DNA from: Liolophura sinensis
Lineage: Eukaryota; Mollusca; Polyplacophora; Chitonida; Chitonidae
Assembly (NCBI RefSeq): GCF_032854445.1
Contig: NW_027017992.1
Span: forward strand, 1-64,000
DNA: 64,000 nt
Reading direction: 5' to 3'
The first letter of the stretch is position 1; each line of letters opens with the position of its first letter. A model generated the notes under the pieces. It worked only from the letters and a program-made list of their open reading frames with translations, was not told where the DNA came from and did no database searches. The translations under genes and the position numbers were made by a program. Below, in pieces: positions 1 to 10,785 of the stretch.

Positions 1-1476
1 TGCCGATGCCTGGCCAATTCCGCATCTTTTTGGCACCTTATAAATGTGGGTCAGTGTTTAGTTGTACTTTTTTACAGCAGACTGTATCAAGTACCTTGTG
101 TTTTTTCATGTACAAATGGTGTGGTTTTTCTACACGTAGATAAAGACATTGAGATTGTCTTGGACTTAGAAATAAGACAATTGCTGGGTGAGTTAAATGG
201 GCTTGGCCCAAGATTTCAGGTCTTCTGGGCTACCGAAGGGCACATAACTTATAGTCAAAAGTTGAATATAGTAATGACCAGTCGCGATTGTACAGAGTAC
301 AGTGTAGCCGATTTCAATTAACAAAACACCCAGGCAAAAATGCAAAGTGGAAAAACTGTTCCAGTGCTGCTGGTAAGAGGCTAATCCGACGTATTTTGTG
401 ACGAGAAATCGAATGGTGCAAACCGCGTTGCTCTCTGACCAATACTTTTGGCTGTAGCGACAATTGAATGATCATTGATGTCATAATCACGTGCCCAGCA
501 ACGGCTCTTACTCCATGGAAACCAGGGATATTTGCAATTTTTTAACAGCTGCCGATGCCTGGCCAATTCCGCATCTTTAGGGCACCTTATTCATGTGGGT
601 CTGTGGTCAGTTGAACTTTTTACAGCAGACTGTATCAAGTACATTGTTTTTTTAATGTACAAATGGTCTGGTTTTTCTACCGTAGATAAAGACATTGAGA
701 TTGTCTTGGACTTAGAAATAAGACAATTGCTGGGTGAGTTAAATGGGCTTGGCCCAAAGATTTCAGGTCTTCTGGGCTACCGACGGGCACATAACTTATA
801 GTCAAAAGTTGAATATAGTAATGACCAGTCGCGATTGTACAGAGTACAGTGTAGCCGATTTCAATTAACAAAACACCCAGGCAAAAATGCAAAAGTGGAA
901 AAACTGTTCCAGTGCTTCTGGTAAGAGGCTAATCCGACGTATTTTGTGACGAGAAATCGAATGGTGCAAACCGCGTTGCTCTCCGACCAATACTTTTGGC
1001 TGTAGCGACAATTGAATGATCATTGATGTCATAATCACGTGCCCAGCAACGGCTCTTACTCCATGGAAACCAGGGATATTTGCAATTTTTTAACAGCTGC
1101 CGATTGCCTGGCCCAATTCCGCATCTTTAGGCACCTTATTCATGTGGGTCTGTTTCAGTTGAACTTTTTACAGCAGACTGTATCAAGTACCTTGTTTTTT
1201 TTATGTACAAATGGTGTGGTTTTTCTACACGTAGATAAGACATTGAGATTGCCTTGGACTTAGAAGTAAGACAATTGCTGGGTGAGTTAAATGGGCTTAG
1301 CCCAAAGATTTGACATCTTCTGGGCTACCGAAGGGCACATAATTATAGTCAAAAGTTGAATATAGTAATGACCAGTCGCGATTGTACAGAGTACAGTGTA
1401 GCCGATTTCAATTAACAAAAAGACCAGGTAAAAATGCAAAAGTGGAAAAAACTGTTCCAGTGCAACTAGTAAGAGG
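1..1476. repeat. Indel-rich copy of the A-B-C-(D) higher-order repeat, left edge
   Basis: Holds the tail of an A monomer (1-380), B (381-928) and C (929-1476), with D following at 1477. Subtype marks match the later 2,196-bp HOR: gtgtttag and tttcaggtc for A, ctgtggtcag with acattg for B, gacatc and gtgcaactag for C. Against the clean copies it differs mainly by one-base length changes, about one per 100 bp (for example ctttttt for cttttt, ggccaatt for ggcccaatt, gataagac for gataaagac), and by few substitutions. This looks like uncorrected long-read sequence laid over an otherwise normal HOR copy. Confidence 0.85.
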
Positions 1477-4199
1477 CTAATCCGACGTATTTTGTGGCGA
1501 GAAATCGAATGCTGCAAACCGCGTTGCTCTCTGACCAATACTTTTGGCTGTAGAGACAATTCAATGATCATTGATGTCATAATCACGTGCCCCAGTAACG
1601 GCTCTTACTCCATGGAAACCAGGGATATTTGCAATTTTTAACAGTTGCCGATGCCTGGCCCAATTCCGCATCTTTTGGCACCTTATAAATGTGGGTCAGT
1701 GTTCAGTTGTACTTTTTACAGCAGACTGTATCAAGTACCTTGTGTTTTTCATGTACAAATGGTCTGGTTTTTCTACACGTAGATAAAGACATTGAGATTG
1801 TCTTGGACTTAGAAGTAAGACAATTGCTGGGTGAGTTAAATTGGCTTAGCCCAAAGATTTGACGTCTTCTGGGCTACCGAAGGGCACATAACTTATAGTC
1901 AAAAGTTTGAATATAGTAATGACCAGTCGCGATTGTACAGAGTACAGTGTTAGCCGATTTCAATTAACAAAAAGACCAGGTAAAAATGCAAAAGTGGAAA
2001 AACTGTTCCAGTGCTGCTGGTAAGAGGCTAATCCAACGTATTTTGTGACGAGAAATCGAATGGTGCAAACCGCGTTTGCTCTCCGACCAATACTTTTGGC
2101 TGTAGTGACAATTGAAATGATCATTGATGTCATAATCACGTGCCCAGCAACGTCTCTTACTCCATGGAAACCAGGAAAATTTGCAATTTTTTAACAACTG
2201 CCGATGCCTGGCCCAATTCCGCATCTTTTGGCACCTTATAAATGTGGGTCAGTGTTCAGTTGTACTTTATACAGCAGACTGTATCAAGTACCTTGTGTTT
2301 TTTATGAAACAAATGGTCTGGTTTTCTACACGTAGATAAAGACATTGAGATTGTCTTAGACTTAGAAGTAAGACAATTGCTGGGTGAGTTAAATGGGCTT
2401 AGCCCAAAGATTTGACGTCTTCTGGGCTACCGAAGGGCACATAACTTATAGTCAAAAGTTGAATATAGTAATGACCAGTCGCGATTGTACAGAGTACAGT
2501 GTAGCCGATTTCAATTAACAAAAAGACCAGGTAAAAATGCAAAAGTGGAAAAACTGTTCCAGTGCTGCTGGTAAGAGGCTAATCCGACGTATTTTGTGAC
2601 GAGAAATCGAATGGTGCAAACCGCGTGCTCTCCGACCAATACTTTTGGCTGTAGTGACAATTGAATGATCATTGATGTCATAATCACGTGCCCAGCAACG
2701 TGTCTTACTCATGGAAACCAGGGAAATTTGCAATTTTCAACAGCTGCCGATGCCTGGCTCAATTCCGCATCTTTTTGCACCTTACTGAAGTGGGTCAGTG
2801 TTCAGTTGTACTTTTTACAGCAGACTGTATCAAGTACCTTGTGTTTTTTACGTACAAATGTGTGGTTTTTCTACACGTAGATAAAGACATTGAGATTGTC
2901 TTGCACTTAGAAGTAAGGCAATTGCTGGGTGAGTTAAATGGGCTTGGCCCAAAGATTTGTCGTCTTCGGGCTACCGAAGGGCACATAACTTATAGTCAAA
3001 AGTTGAATATAATAATGACCAGTCGCGGTTGTACAGAGTACAGTGTAGCCGATTTCAATTAACAAAAAGACCAGGTAAAAATGCAAAAGTGGAAAAACTG
3101 TTCCAGTGCTACTAGTAAGAGGCTAATCGACGTAATTTGTGACGAGAAATCGAATGGTGCAATCCGCGTTGCTCTCCGACCAATACTTTTGGCTGTAGCG
3201 ACAATTGAATGATCATTTATGTCATAATCACGTGCCCAGCAACGGCTCTTACTCCATGGAAACCAGGAAATTTGCAATTTTTTAACAACTGCCGATGCCT
3301 GGCCCAATTCCGCATCTTTTGGCACCTTATAAATGTGGGTCAGTGTTAAGTTGTACTTTTTACAGCAGACTGTATCAAGTACCTTGTGTTTTTCATGTAC
3401 AAATGGTGTGGTTTTTCTACACGTAGATAAAGACATTGAGATTGTCTTGCACTTAGAAATAAGACAATTGCTGGGTGAGTTAAATGGGCTTGGCCCAAAG
3501 ATTTTCAGGTCTTCTGGGGCTACCGAAGGGCACATAACTTATAGTCAAAAGTTGAATATAGTAATGACCAGTCGCGATTGTACAGAGTACAGTGTAGCCG
3601 ATTTCAATTAACAAAAAGACCAGGTAAAAATGCAAAAGTGGAAAACTGTTCCAGTGCTACTAGTAAGACGCTAATCCGACGTAATTTTGTGACGAGAAAT
3701 CGAATGGTGCAAAATACTTTTGGCTGTAGAGACAATTCAATGATCATTTATGTCATAATCACGTGCCCAGTAACGGCTCTTACTCCATGGAAACCAGGGA
3801 TATTTGCAATTTTTTAACAGCTGCCGATGCCTGCCAATTCCGCATCTTTGGCACCTTATAAATGCGGGTCAGTGTTCAGTTGTACTTTTTACAGCAGACT
3901 GTATCAAGTACCTTGTGTTTTTCATGTACAAATGGTCTGGTTTTTCTACACGTAGATAAAGACATTGAGATTGTCTTGGACTTAGAAGTAAGACAATTGC
4001 TGGGTGAGTTAAATGGGCTTAGCCCAAAGATTTGACGTCTTCTGGGCTCCGAAGGGCACATAACTTATAGTCAAAAGTTGAATATAGTAATGACCAGTCG
4101 CGATTGTACAGAGTACAGTGTAGCCGATTTCAATTAACAAAAAGACCATGGTAAAAATGCAAAAGTGGAAAAACTGTTCCAGTGCTGCTGGTAAGAGGG
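1477..4199. repeat. Six-monomer block, copy 1 (monomers D-E-F-G-H)
   Basis: Monomers start at 1477 (D), 2028 (E), 2579 (F), 3123 (G) and 3671 (H), followed by the shortened unit at 4200. Marks: D has ttaaattggc; E has actttatacag; F has acgtgtctt, ctgaagtggg and gtcgtc; G has gtgttaag; H has cagtaacggc. The same order recurs from 4693. Monomer H of this copy lacks 19 bp present in the second copy. One-base indels are frequent throughout. Confidence 0.85.
3707..3722. other. 19-bp deletion in H monomer (copy 1 only)
   Basis: Here ggtgcaaa runs straight into atacttttgg. The corresponding place in the second copy (about 6930-6970) and in other monomers has an extra ccgcgttgctctctgacca between them. 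The loss distinguishes the two block copies. Because this stretch is otherwise indel-rich, an assembly or read error cannot be excluded. Confidence 0.7.
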
Positions 4200-4692
4200 C
4201 TAATACCTTTTGGCTGTAGCGACATTGAATGATCATTGATTGTCATAATCACGTGCCCAGCAACGGCTCTTACTCCATGGAAACCAGGGATATTTGCAAT
4301 TTTTTACAGCTGCCGATGCCTGGCCCAATTCCGCATCTTTAGGCACCTTATTCATGTGGGTCTGTTTTCAGTTGAACTTTTTACAGCAGACTGTATCAAG
4401 TACCTTGTTTTTTTTATGTACAAATGGTGTGGTTTTTCTACACGTAGATAAAGACATTGAGATTGCCTTGGACTTAGAAGTAAGACAATTGCTGGGTGAG
4501 TTAAATGGGCTTAGGCCCAAAGATTTGACATCTTCTGGGCTACCGAAGGGCACATAATTTATAGTCCAAAAGTTGAATATAGTAATGACCAGTCGCGATT
4601 GTACAGAGTACAGTGTAGCCGATTTCAATTAACAAAAAGACCAGGTAAAAATGCAAAAGTGGAAAAACTGTTCCAGTGCAACTAGTAAGAGG
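4200..4692. repeat. Shortened monomer with 58-bp deletion (copy 1), chimeric
   Basis: The start string ctaat is followed at once by the acttttgg segment (here with an extra c). The 58 bp that normally lie between, from ccgacgtatt to cgaccaat, are missing. The front half matches the shortened monomer at 7452. The back half (ctgttttcag, gccttgg, gacatc, gtgcaactag) matches the C monomer at 929. The unit is therefore a junction between two variants, expected if the six-monomer block was duplicated by unequal exchange inside a monomer near 4,335-4,365. Confidence 0.85.
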
Positions 4693-7451
4693 CTAATCCG
4701 ACGTATTTTGTGGCGAGAATCGAATGCTGCAAACCGCGTTGCTCTCTGACCAATACTTTTTGGCTGTAGAGACAATTCAATGATCATTGATGTCATAATC
4801 CACGTGCCCAGTAACGGCTCTACTCCATGGAAACCAGGGATATTGCAATTTTTTAAACAGTTGCCGATTGCCTGGCCCAATTCCGCATCTTTTGGCACCT
4901 TATAAATGTGGGTCAGTGTTCAGTTGTACTTTTTACAGCAGACTGTATCAAGTACCTTGTGTTTTTCATGTACAAATGGTCTGGTTTTTTCTACACGTAG
5001 ATAAAGACATTGAGATTGTCTTGGACTTAGAAGTAAGACAATTGCTGGGTGAGTTAAAATTGGCTTAGCCCAAAGATTTGACGTCTTCTGGGCTACCGAA
5101 GGGCACATAACTTATAGTCAAAAAGTTGAATATAGTAATGACCAGTCGCGATTGTACAGAGTACAGTGTAGCCGATTTCAATTAACAAAAAGACCAGGTA
5201 AAAATGCAAAAGTGGAAAACTGTTCCAGTGCTGCTGGTAAGAGGCTAATCCAACGTATTTGTGACGAGAAATCGAATGGTGCAAACCGCGTTGCTCTCCG
5301 ACCAATACTTTTTGGCTGTAGTGACAATTGAATGATCATTGATGTCATAATCACGTGCCCAGCAACGTCTCTTACTCCATGGAAACCAGGAAAATTTGCA
5401 ATTTTTTAACAACTGCCGATGCCTGGCCCAATTCCGCATCTTTTGGCACCTTATAAATGTGGGTCAGTGTTCAGTTGTACTTTATACAGCAGACTGTATC
5501 AAGTACCTTGTGTTTTTTATGAACAAATGGTCTGGGTTTTTCTACACGTAGATAAAGACATTGAGATTGTCTTAGACTTAGAAGTAAGACAATTGCTGGG
5601 TGATTTAAATGGGCTTAGCCAAAGATTTGACGTCCTTCTGGGCTACCGAAGGGCACATAACTTATAGTCAAAAGTTGAATATAGTAATGACCAGTCGCGA
5701 TTGTACAGAGTACAGTGTAGCCGATTTCAATTAACAAAAAGACCAGGTAAAAATGCAAAAGTGGGAAAAACTGTTCCAGTGCTGCTGGGAAGGAGGCTAA
5801 TCCGACGTATTTTGTGACGAGAAATCGAATGGTGCAAACCGCGTTGCTCTCCGACCAATACTTTTGGCTGTAGTGACAATTGAATGATCATTGTATGTCA
5901 TAATCACGTGCCCAGCAACGTGTCTTACTCCATGGAAAGCCAGGGAAATTTGCAATTTTTTCAACAGCTGCCGATGCCTGGCTCAATTCCGCATCTTTTT
6001 GCACCTTACTGAAGTGGGTCAGTGTTCAGTTGTACTTTTTACAGCAGACTGTATCAAGTACCTTGTGTTTTTTACGTACAAATGGTGTGGTTTTTTCTAC
6101 ACGTAGATAAAGACATTGAGATTGTCTTGCACTTAGAAGTAAGGCAATTGCTGGGTGAGTTAAATGGGCTTGCCCAAAGATTTGTCGTCTTCTGGGCTAC
6201 CGAAGGGCACATAACTTATAGTCAAAAGTTGAATATAGTAATGACCAGTCGCGGTTGTACAGAGTACAGTGTAGCCGATTTCAATTAACAAAAAGACCAG
6301 GTAAAAATGCAAAAGTGGAAAAACTGTTCCAGTGCTACTAGTAAGAGGCTAATCCGACGTAATTTGTGACGAGAAATCGAATGGTGCAATCCGCGTTGCT
6401 CTCCGACCAATACTTTTGGCTGTAGCGACAATTGAATGATCATTATGTCATAATCACGTGCCCAGCAACGGCTCTTACTCCATGGAAACCAGGAAAATTT
6501 GCAATTTTTTTAACAACTGCCGATGCCTGGCCCAATTCCGCATCTTTTGGCACCTTATAAATGTGGGTCAGTGTTAAGTTGTACTTTTACAGCAGACTGT
6601 ATCAAGTACCTTGTGTTTTTCATGTACAAATGGTGTGGTTTTTCTACACGTAGATAAAGACATTGAGATTGTCTTGCACTTAGAAATAAGACAATTGCTG
6701 GGTGAGTTAAATGGGCTTGGCCCAAAGATTTCAGGTCTCTTGGGCTACCGAAGGGCACATAACTTATAGTCAAAAGTTGAATATAGTAATAACCAGTCGC
6801 GATTGTACAGAGTACAGTGTAGCCGATTTCAATTAACAAAAAGACCAGGTAAAAAATGCAAAAGTGGAAAAACTGTTCCAGTGCTACTAGTAAGACGCTA
6901 ATCCGACGTATTTTGTGACGAGAAATCGAATGGTGCAAACCGCGGTTGCTCTCTGACCAATACTTTTGGCTGTAGAGGACAATTCAATGATCATTTATGT
7001 CATAATCACGTGCCCAGTAACGGCTCTTACCTCCATGGAAAACCAGGGATATTTGCAATTTTTTAACAGCTGCCGATGCCTGGCCCAATTCCGCATCTTT
7101 TGGCACCTTATAAATGCGGGGTCAGTGTTCAGTTGTACTTTTTACAGCAGACTGTATCAAGTACCTTGTGTTTTTCATGTACAAATGGTCTGGTTTTTCT
7201 ACACGTAGATAAAGACATTGAGATTGTCTTGGACTTAGAAGTAAGACAATTGCTGGCTGAGTTAAATGGGCTTAGCCCAAAGATTTGACGTCTTCTGGGC
7301 TACCGAAGGGCACATAACTTATAGTCAAAAGTTGAATATAGTAATGACCAGTCGCGATTGTACAGAGTACAGTGTAGCCGATTTCAATTAACAAAAAGAC
7401 CAGGTAAAAATGCAAAAGTGGAAAAACTGTTCCAGTGCTGCTGGTAAGAGG
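4693..7451. repeat. Six-monomer block, copy 2 (monomers D-E-F-G-H)
   Basis: Monomers start at 4693, 5245, 5797, 6349 and 6898 and carry the same ordered marks as 1477-4199, including the acgtgtctt F monomer and the gcggg-containing H monomer. The offset between copies is 3,216 bp, equal to five 549-bp monomers plus one 491-bp unit less about 20 bp accounted for by the deletion in copy 1. One-base indels remain frequent until about 7,110 and then stop. Confidence 0.85.
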
Positions 7452-7942
7452 CTAATACTTTTGGCTGTAGCGACAATTGAATGATCATTGATGTCATAAT
7501 CACGTGCCCAGCAACGGCTCTTACTCCATGGAAACCAGGGATATTTGCAATTTTTTAACAGCTGCCGATGCCTGGCCCAATTCCGCATCTTTAGGCACCT
7601 TATTCATGTGGGTCTGTGGTCAGTTGTACTTTTTACAGCAGACTGTATCAAGTACCTTGTTTTTTTTACGTACAAATGGTGTGGTTTTTCTACACGTAGA
7701 TAAAGACATTGAGATTGTCTTAGACTTAGAAGTAAGACAATTGCTGGGTGAGTTAAATGGGCTTAGCCCAAAGATTTGACGTCTTCTGGCCTACCGAAGG
7801 GCACATAACTTATAGTCAAAAGTTGAATATAGTAATGACCAGTCGCGATTGTACAGAGTACAGTGTAGCCGATTTCAATTAACAAAAAGACCAGGTAAAA
7901 ATGCAAAAGTGGAAAAACTGTTCCAGTGCTGCTGGTAAGAGG
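7452..7942. repeat. Shortened monomer with 58-bp deletion (copy 2), clean sequence
   Basis: Exactly 491 bp, which is 549 less 58. It shows the same deletion as the unit at 4200: ctaat joined to acttttgg. The trinucleotide aat sits at both ends of the lost segment (ctaat and ccaat), so the event fits a microhomology-type or slippage deletion. It lies in clean sequence, which supports a real rather than a base-calling event. The back half is a different variant (ctgtggtcagttgtac, gtcttagac, tctggcc) from that at 4200. Confidence 0.92.
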
Positions 7943-9040
7943 CTAATCCGACGTATTTTGTGACGAGAAATCGAATGGTGCAAACCGCGTTGCTCTCCGA
8001 CCATTACTTTTGGCGGTAGTGACAATTGAATGATCATTGATGTCATAATCACGTGCCCAGCAACGTCTCTTACTCCATGGAAACCAGGGAAATTTGCAAT
8101 TTTTCAACAGCTGCCGATGCCTGGCTCAATTCCGCATCTTTTTGCACCTTACTGAAGTGGGTCAGTGTTCAGTTGTACTTTTCACAGCAGACTGTACCAA
8201 GTACCTTGTGTTTTTCACGTACAAATGGTGTGGTTTTTCTACACGTAGATAAAGACATTGAGATTGTCTTGGACTTAGAAATAAGACAATTGCTGGGTGA
8301 GTTAAATGGGCTTGGCCCAAAGATTTCAGGTCTTCTGGGCTACCGAAGGGCACATAACTTATAGTCAAAAGCTGAATATAGTAATGTCCAGTCGCGATTG
8401 TACAGAGTACAGTGTAGCCGATTTCAATTAACAAAACACCCAGGCAAAAATGCAAAAGTGGAAAAACTGTTCCAGTGCTGCTGGTAAGAGGCTAATCCGA
8501 CGTATTTTGTGACGAGAAATCGAATGGTGCAAACCGCGTTGCTCTCCGACCAATACTTTTGGCTGTAGCGACAATTGAATGATCATTGATGTCATAATCA
8601 CGTGCCCAGTAACGGCTCTTACTCCATGGAAACCAGGGATATTTGCAATTTTTTAACAGTTGCCGATGCCTGGCCCAATTCCGCATCTTTTGGCACCTTA
8701 TAAATGTGGGTCAGTGTTTAGTTGTACTTTTTACAGCAGACTGTATCAAGTACCTTGTGTTTTTCATGTACAAATGGTCTGGTTTTTCTACACGTAGATA
8801 AAGACATTGAGATTGTCTTGGACTTAGAAATAAGACAATTGCTGGGTGAGTTAAATGGGCTTGGCCCAAAGATTTCAGGTCTACTGGGCTACCGAAGGGC
8901 ACATAACTTATAGTCAAAAGTTGAATATAGTAATGACCAGTCGCGATTGTACAGAGTACAGTGTAGCCGATTTCATCTAACAAAACACCCAGGCAAAAAT
9001 GCAAAAGTGAAAAAACTGTTCCAGTGCTGCTGGTAAGAGG
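7943..9040. repeat. Two transitional monomers
   Basis: The monomer at 7943 is chimeric: its front is F-like (acgtctc, tttttcaacag, ctgaagtggg) and its back is A-like (agaaataag, tttcaggtc, acacccagg). It has private changes such as ttcacagcag and actgtaccaag. The monomer at 8492 is A-like but carries cagtaacggc and ggtctgg. Together they join the six-monomer blocks to the homogeneous 4-mer region that follows. Confidence 0.85.
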
Positions 9041-9246
9041 CTAATCCGACGTATTTTGTGACGAGAAATCGAATGGTGCAAACCGCGTTGCTCTCCGACC
9101 AATACTTTTGGCTGTAGTGACAATTGAATGATCATTGATGTCATAATCACGTGCCCAGCAACGTCTCTTACTCCATGGAAACCAGGAAAATTTGCAATTT
9201 TTTAACAACTGCCGATGCCTGGCCCAATTCCGCATCTTTTGGCACC

Positions 9247-9270
9247 TTATAAATGTGGGTCAGTGTTTAG
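9247..9270. other. Most variable stretch of the monomer (subtype-defining)
   Basis: Three families are seen here: ttataaatgtgggtcagtgt, ttactgaagtgggtcagtgt and ttattcatgtgggtctgt, followed by ttag, taag, tcag, ttcag or ggtcag. Sequence on both sides (ccgcatctttt and gactgtatcaagtac) is nearly constant. The first family contains TTATAAAT, a TATA-like string that the other two lack. This short stretch is the best tag for monomer typing. Confidence 0.75.
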
Positions 9271-9325
9271 TTGTACTTTTTACAGCAGACTGTATCAAGT
9301 ACCTTGTGTTTTTCATGTACAAATG

Positions 9326-9342
9326 GTGTGGTTTTTCTACAC
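9326..9342. other. Possible small hairpin, subtype dependent
   Basis: GTGTGG, five T and CTACAC can pair as a 6-bp stem including one G-T (G-U in RNA) pair. About half of the monomers have gtctgg instead, which puts a C opposite C and breaks the stem. Any structural role is speculative. Confidence 0.4.
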
Positions 9343-9496
9343 GTAGATAAAGACATTGAGATTGTCTTGGACTTAGAAATAAGACAATTGCTGGGTGAGT
9401 TAAATGGGCTTGGCCCAAAGATTTCAGGTCTTCTGGGCTACCGAAGGGCACATAACTTATAGTCAAAAGTTGAATATAGTAATGACCAGTCGCGAT

Positions 9497-9509
9497 TGTA
9501 CAGAGTACA
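9497..9509. other. Inverted repeat TGTAC-AGA-GTACA
   Basis: A 5-3-5 inverted repeat found in essentially every monomer I inspected, directly after the cgcgat string. It was unchanged across all subtypes, unlike the middle of the monomer. It resembles the layout of a dimeric DNA-binding site, but I know of no protein to assign. Confidence 0.65.
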
Positions 9510-10771
9510 GTGTAGCCGATTTCAATTAACAAAACACCCAGGCAAAAATGCAAAAGTGGAAAAACTGTTCCAGTGCTGCTGGTAAGAGGCTAATCCGACG
9601 TATTTTGTGACGAGAAATCGAATGGTGCAAACCGCGTTGCTCTCCGACCAATACTTTTGGCTGTAGCGACAATTGAATGATCATTGATGTCATAATCACG
9701 TGCCCAGCAACGGCTCTTACTCCATGGAAACCAGGGATATTTGCAATTTTTTAACAGCTGCCGATGCCTGGCCCAATTCCGCATCTTTAGGCACCTTATT
9801 CATGTGGGTCTGTGGTCAGTTGAACTTTTTACAGCAGACTGTATCAAGTACATTGTTTTTTTAATGTACAAATGGTCTGGTTTTTCTACACGTAGATAAA
9901 GACATTGAGATTGTCTTGGACTTAGAAATAAGACAATTGCTGGGTGAGTTAAATGGGCTTGGCCCAAAGATTTCAGGTCTTCTGGGCTACCGACGGGCAC
10001 ATAACTTATAGTCAAAAGTTGAATATAGTAATGACCAGTCGCGATTGTACAGAGTACAGTGTAGCCGATTTCAATTAACAAAACACCCAGGCAAAAATGC
10101 AAAAGTGGAAAAACTGTTCCAGTGCTTCTGGTAAGAGGCTAATCCGACGTATTTTGTGACGAGAAATCGAATGGTGCAAACCGCGTTGCTCTCCGACCAA
10201 TACTTTTGGCTGTAGCGACAATTGAATGATCATTGATGTCATAATCACGTGCCCAGCAACGGCTCTTACTCCATGGAAACCAGGGATATTTGCAATTTTT
10301 TAACAGCTGCCGATGCCTGGCCCAATTCCGCATCTTTAGGCACCTTATTCATGTGGGTCTGTTTTCAGTTGAACTTTTTACAGCAGACTGTATCAAGTAC
10401 CTTGTTTTTTTTATGTACAAATGGTCTGGTTTTTCTACACGTAGATAAAGACATTGAGATTGCCTTGGACTTAGAAGTAAGACAATTGCTGGGTGAGTTA
10501 AATGGGCTTAGCCCAAAGATTTGACATCTTCTGGGCTACCGAAGGGCACATAATTTATAGTCAAAAGTTGAATATAGTAATGACCAGTCGCGATTGTACA
10601 GAGTACAGTGTAGCCGATTTCAATTAACAAAAAGACCAGGTAAAAATGCAAAAGTGGAAAAACTGTTCCAGTGCAACTAGTAAGAGGCTAATCCGACGTA
10701 TTTTGTGGCGAGAAATCGAATGCTGCAAACCGCGTTGCTCTCTGACCAATACTTTTGGCTGTAGAGACAAT

Positions 10772-10785
10772 TCAATGATCATTGA
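10772..10785. other. 14-bp perfect palindrome in C/D-type monomers
   Basis: TCAATGATCATTGA reads the same on both strands. Most other monomers have tgaatgatcattga or tgaatgatcatttatg, leaving only a 10- or 8-bp palindromic core around the BclI site TGATCA. The core is nearly invariant across the array; exceptions are gaattatcat (37671) and gaatcatcat (about 55238 and 57983). It could be a dimeric protein site or simply inherited sequence. No function can be assigned. Confidence 0.7.

Larger units (their letters stand above)
9041..9589. repeat. Reference monomer (A type), 549 bp
   Basis: A clean copy used here as the type unit. It is 549 bp, 41.2% G+C by hand count, with 16 CpG. Landmarks in order: start string at 9041; AATGATCATT palindrome at 9127-9136; CACGTG at 9148-9153; NcoI site CCATGG at 9173-9178; T-rich tract near 9196-9201; subtype-specific variable stretch at 9247-9270 containing TTATAAAT; possible hairpin at 9326-9342; GGGCTTGGCCC about 9407-9417; inverted repeat TGTAC-AGA-GTACA at 9497-9509; A-rich tail about 9525-9565. 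No internal subrepeat is obvious. 549 equals 3 x 183, close to three nucleosome repeats, but that is numerology without chromatin data. Confidence 0.95.

Noticed and set aside
2707-2712. Loss of the NcoI site in the monomer at 2579 (tactcatgg)
   Set aside because: A single missing c in the indel-rich left end, most likely a sequencing error. The variants reading actgcatgg near 20153, 24543 and 43208 are shared between copies and are genuine subtype marks.
9055-9085. Possible CENP-B box around the tcgaatggtgcaaaccgcg segment
   Set aside because: It does not fit the core consensus NTTCGNNNNANNCGGGN: there is no TTCG followed at the right distance by CGGG on either strand.
9050-9110. Possible tRNA or SINE internal promoter (B-box-like cattcgatttc on the minus strand)
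   Set aside because: At least three mismatches to the B-box, no convincing A-box at proper spacing, and no cloverleaf.
9041-9235. Recurrent 64-codon minus-strand open frame in most monomers
   Set aside because: It recurs only because the DNA is repeated and 549 is divisible by three. It resembles no known protein, is broken in D-type monomers (gtggcgag) and in indel-bearing ones, and has no plausible gene context.
9365-9460. Superficial likeness of the minus-strand translation (PEDLKSLGQAHLTHPAI) to retrotransposon polymerase/RNase H linker segments
   Set aside because: Only a few residues fit, no catalytic motif follows, and the frame stops soon after. Not enough to propose a transposon origin.
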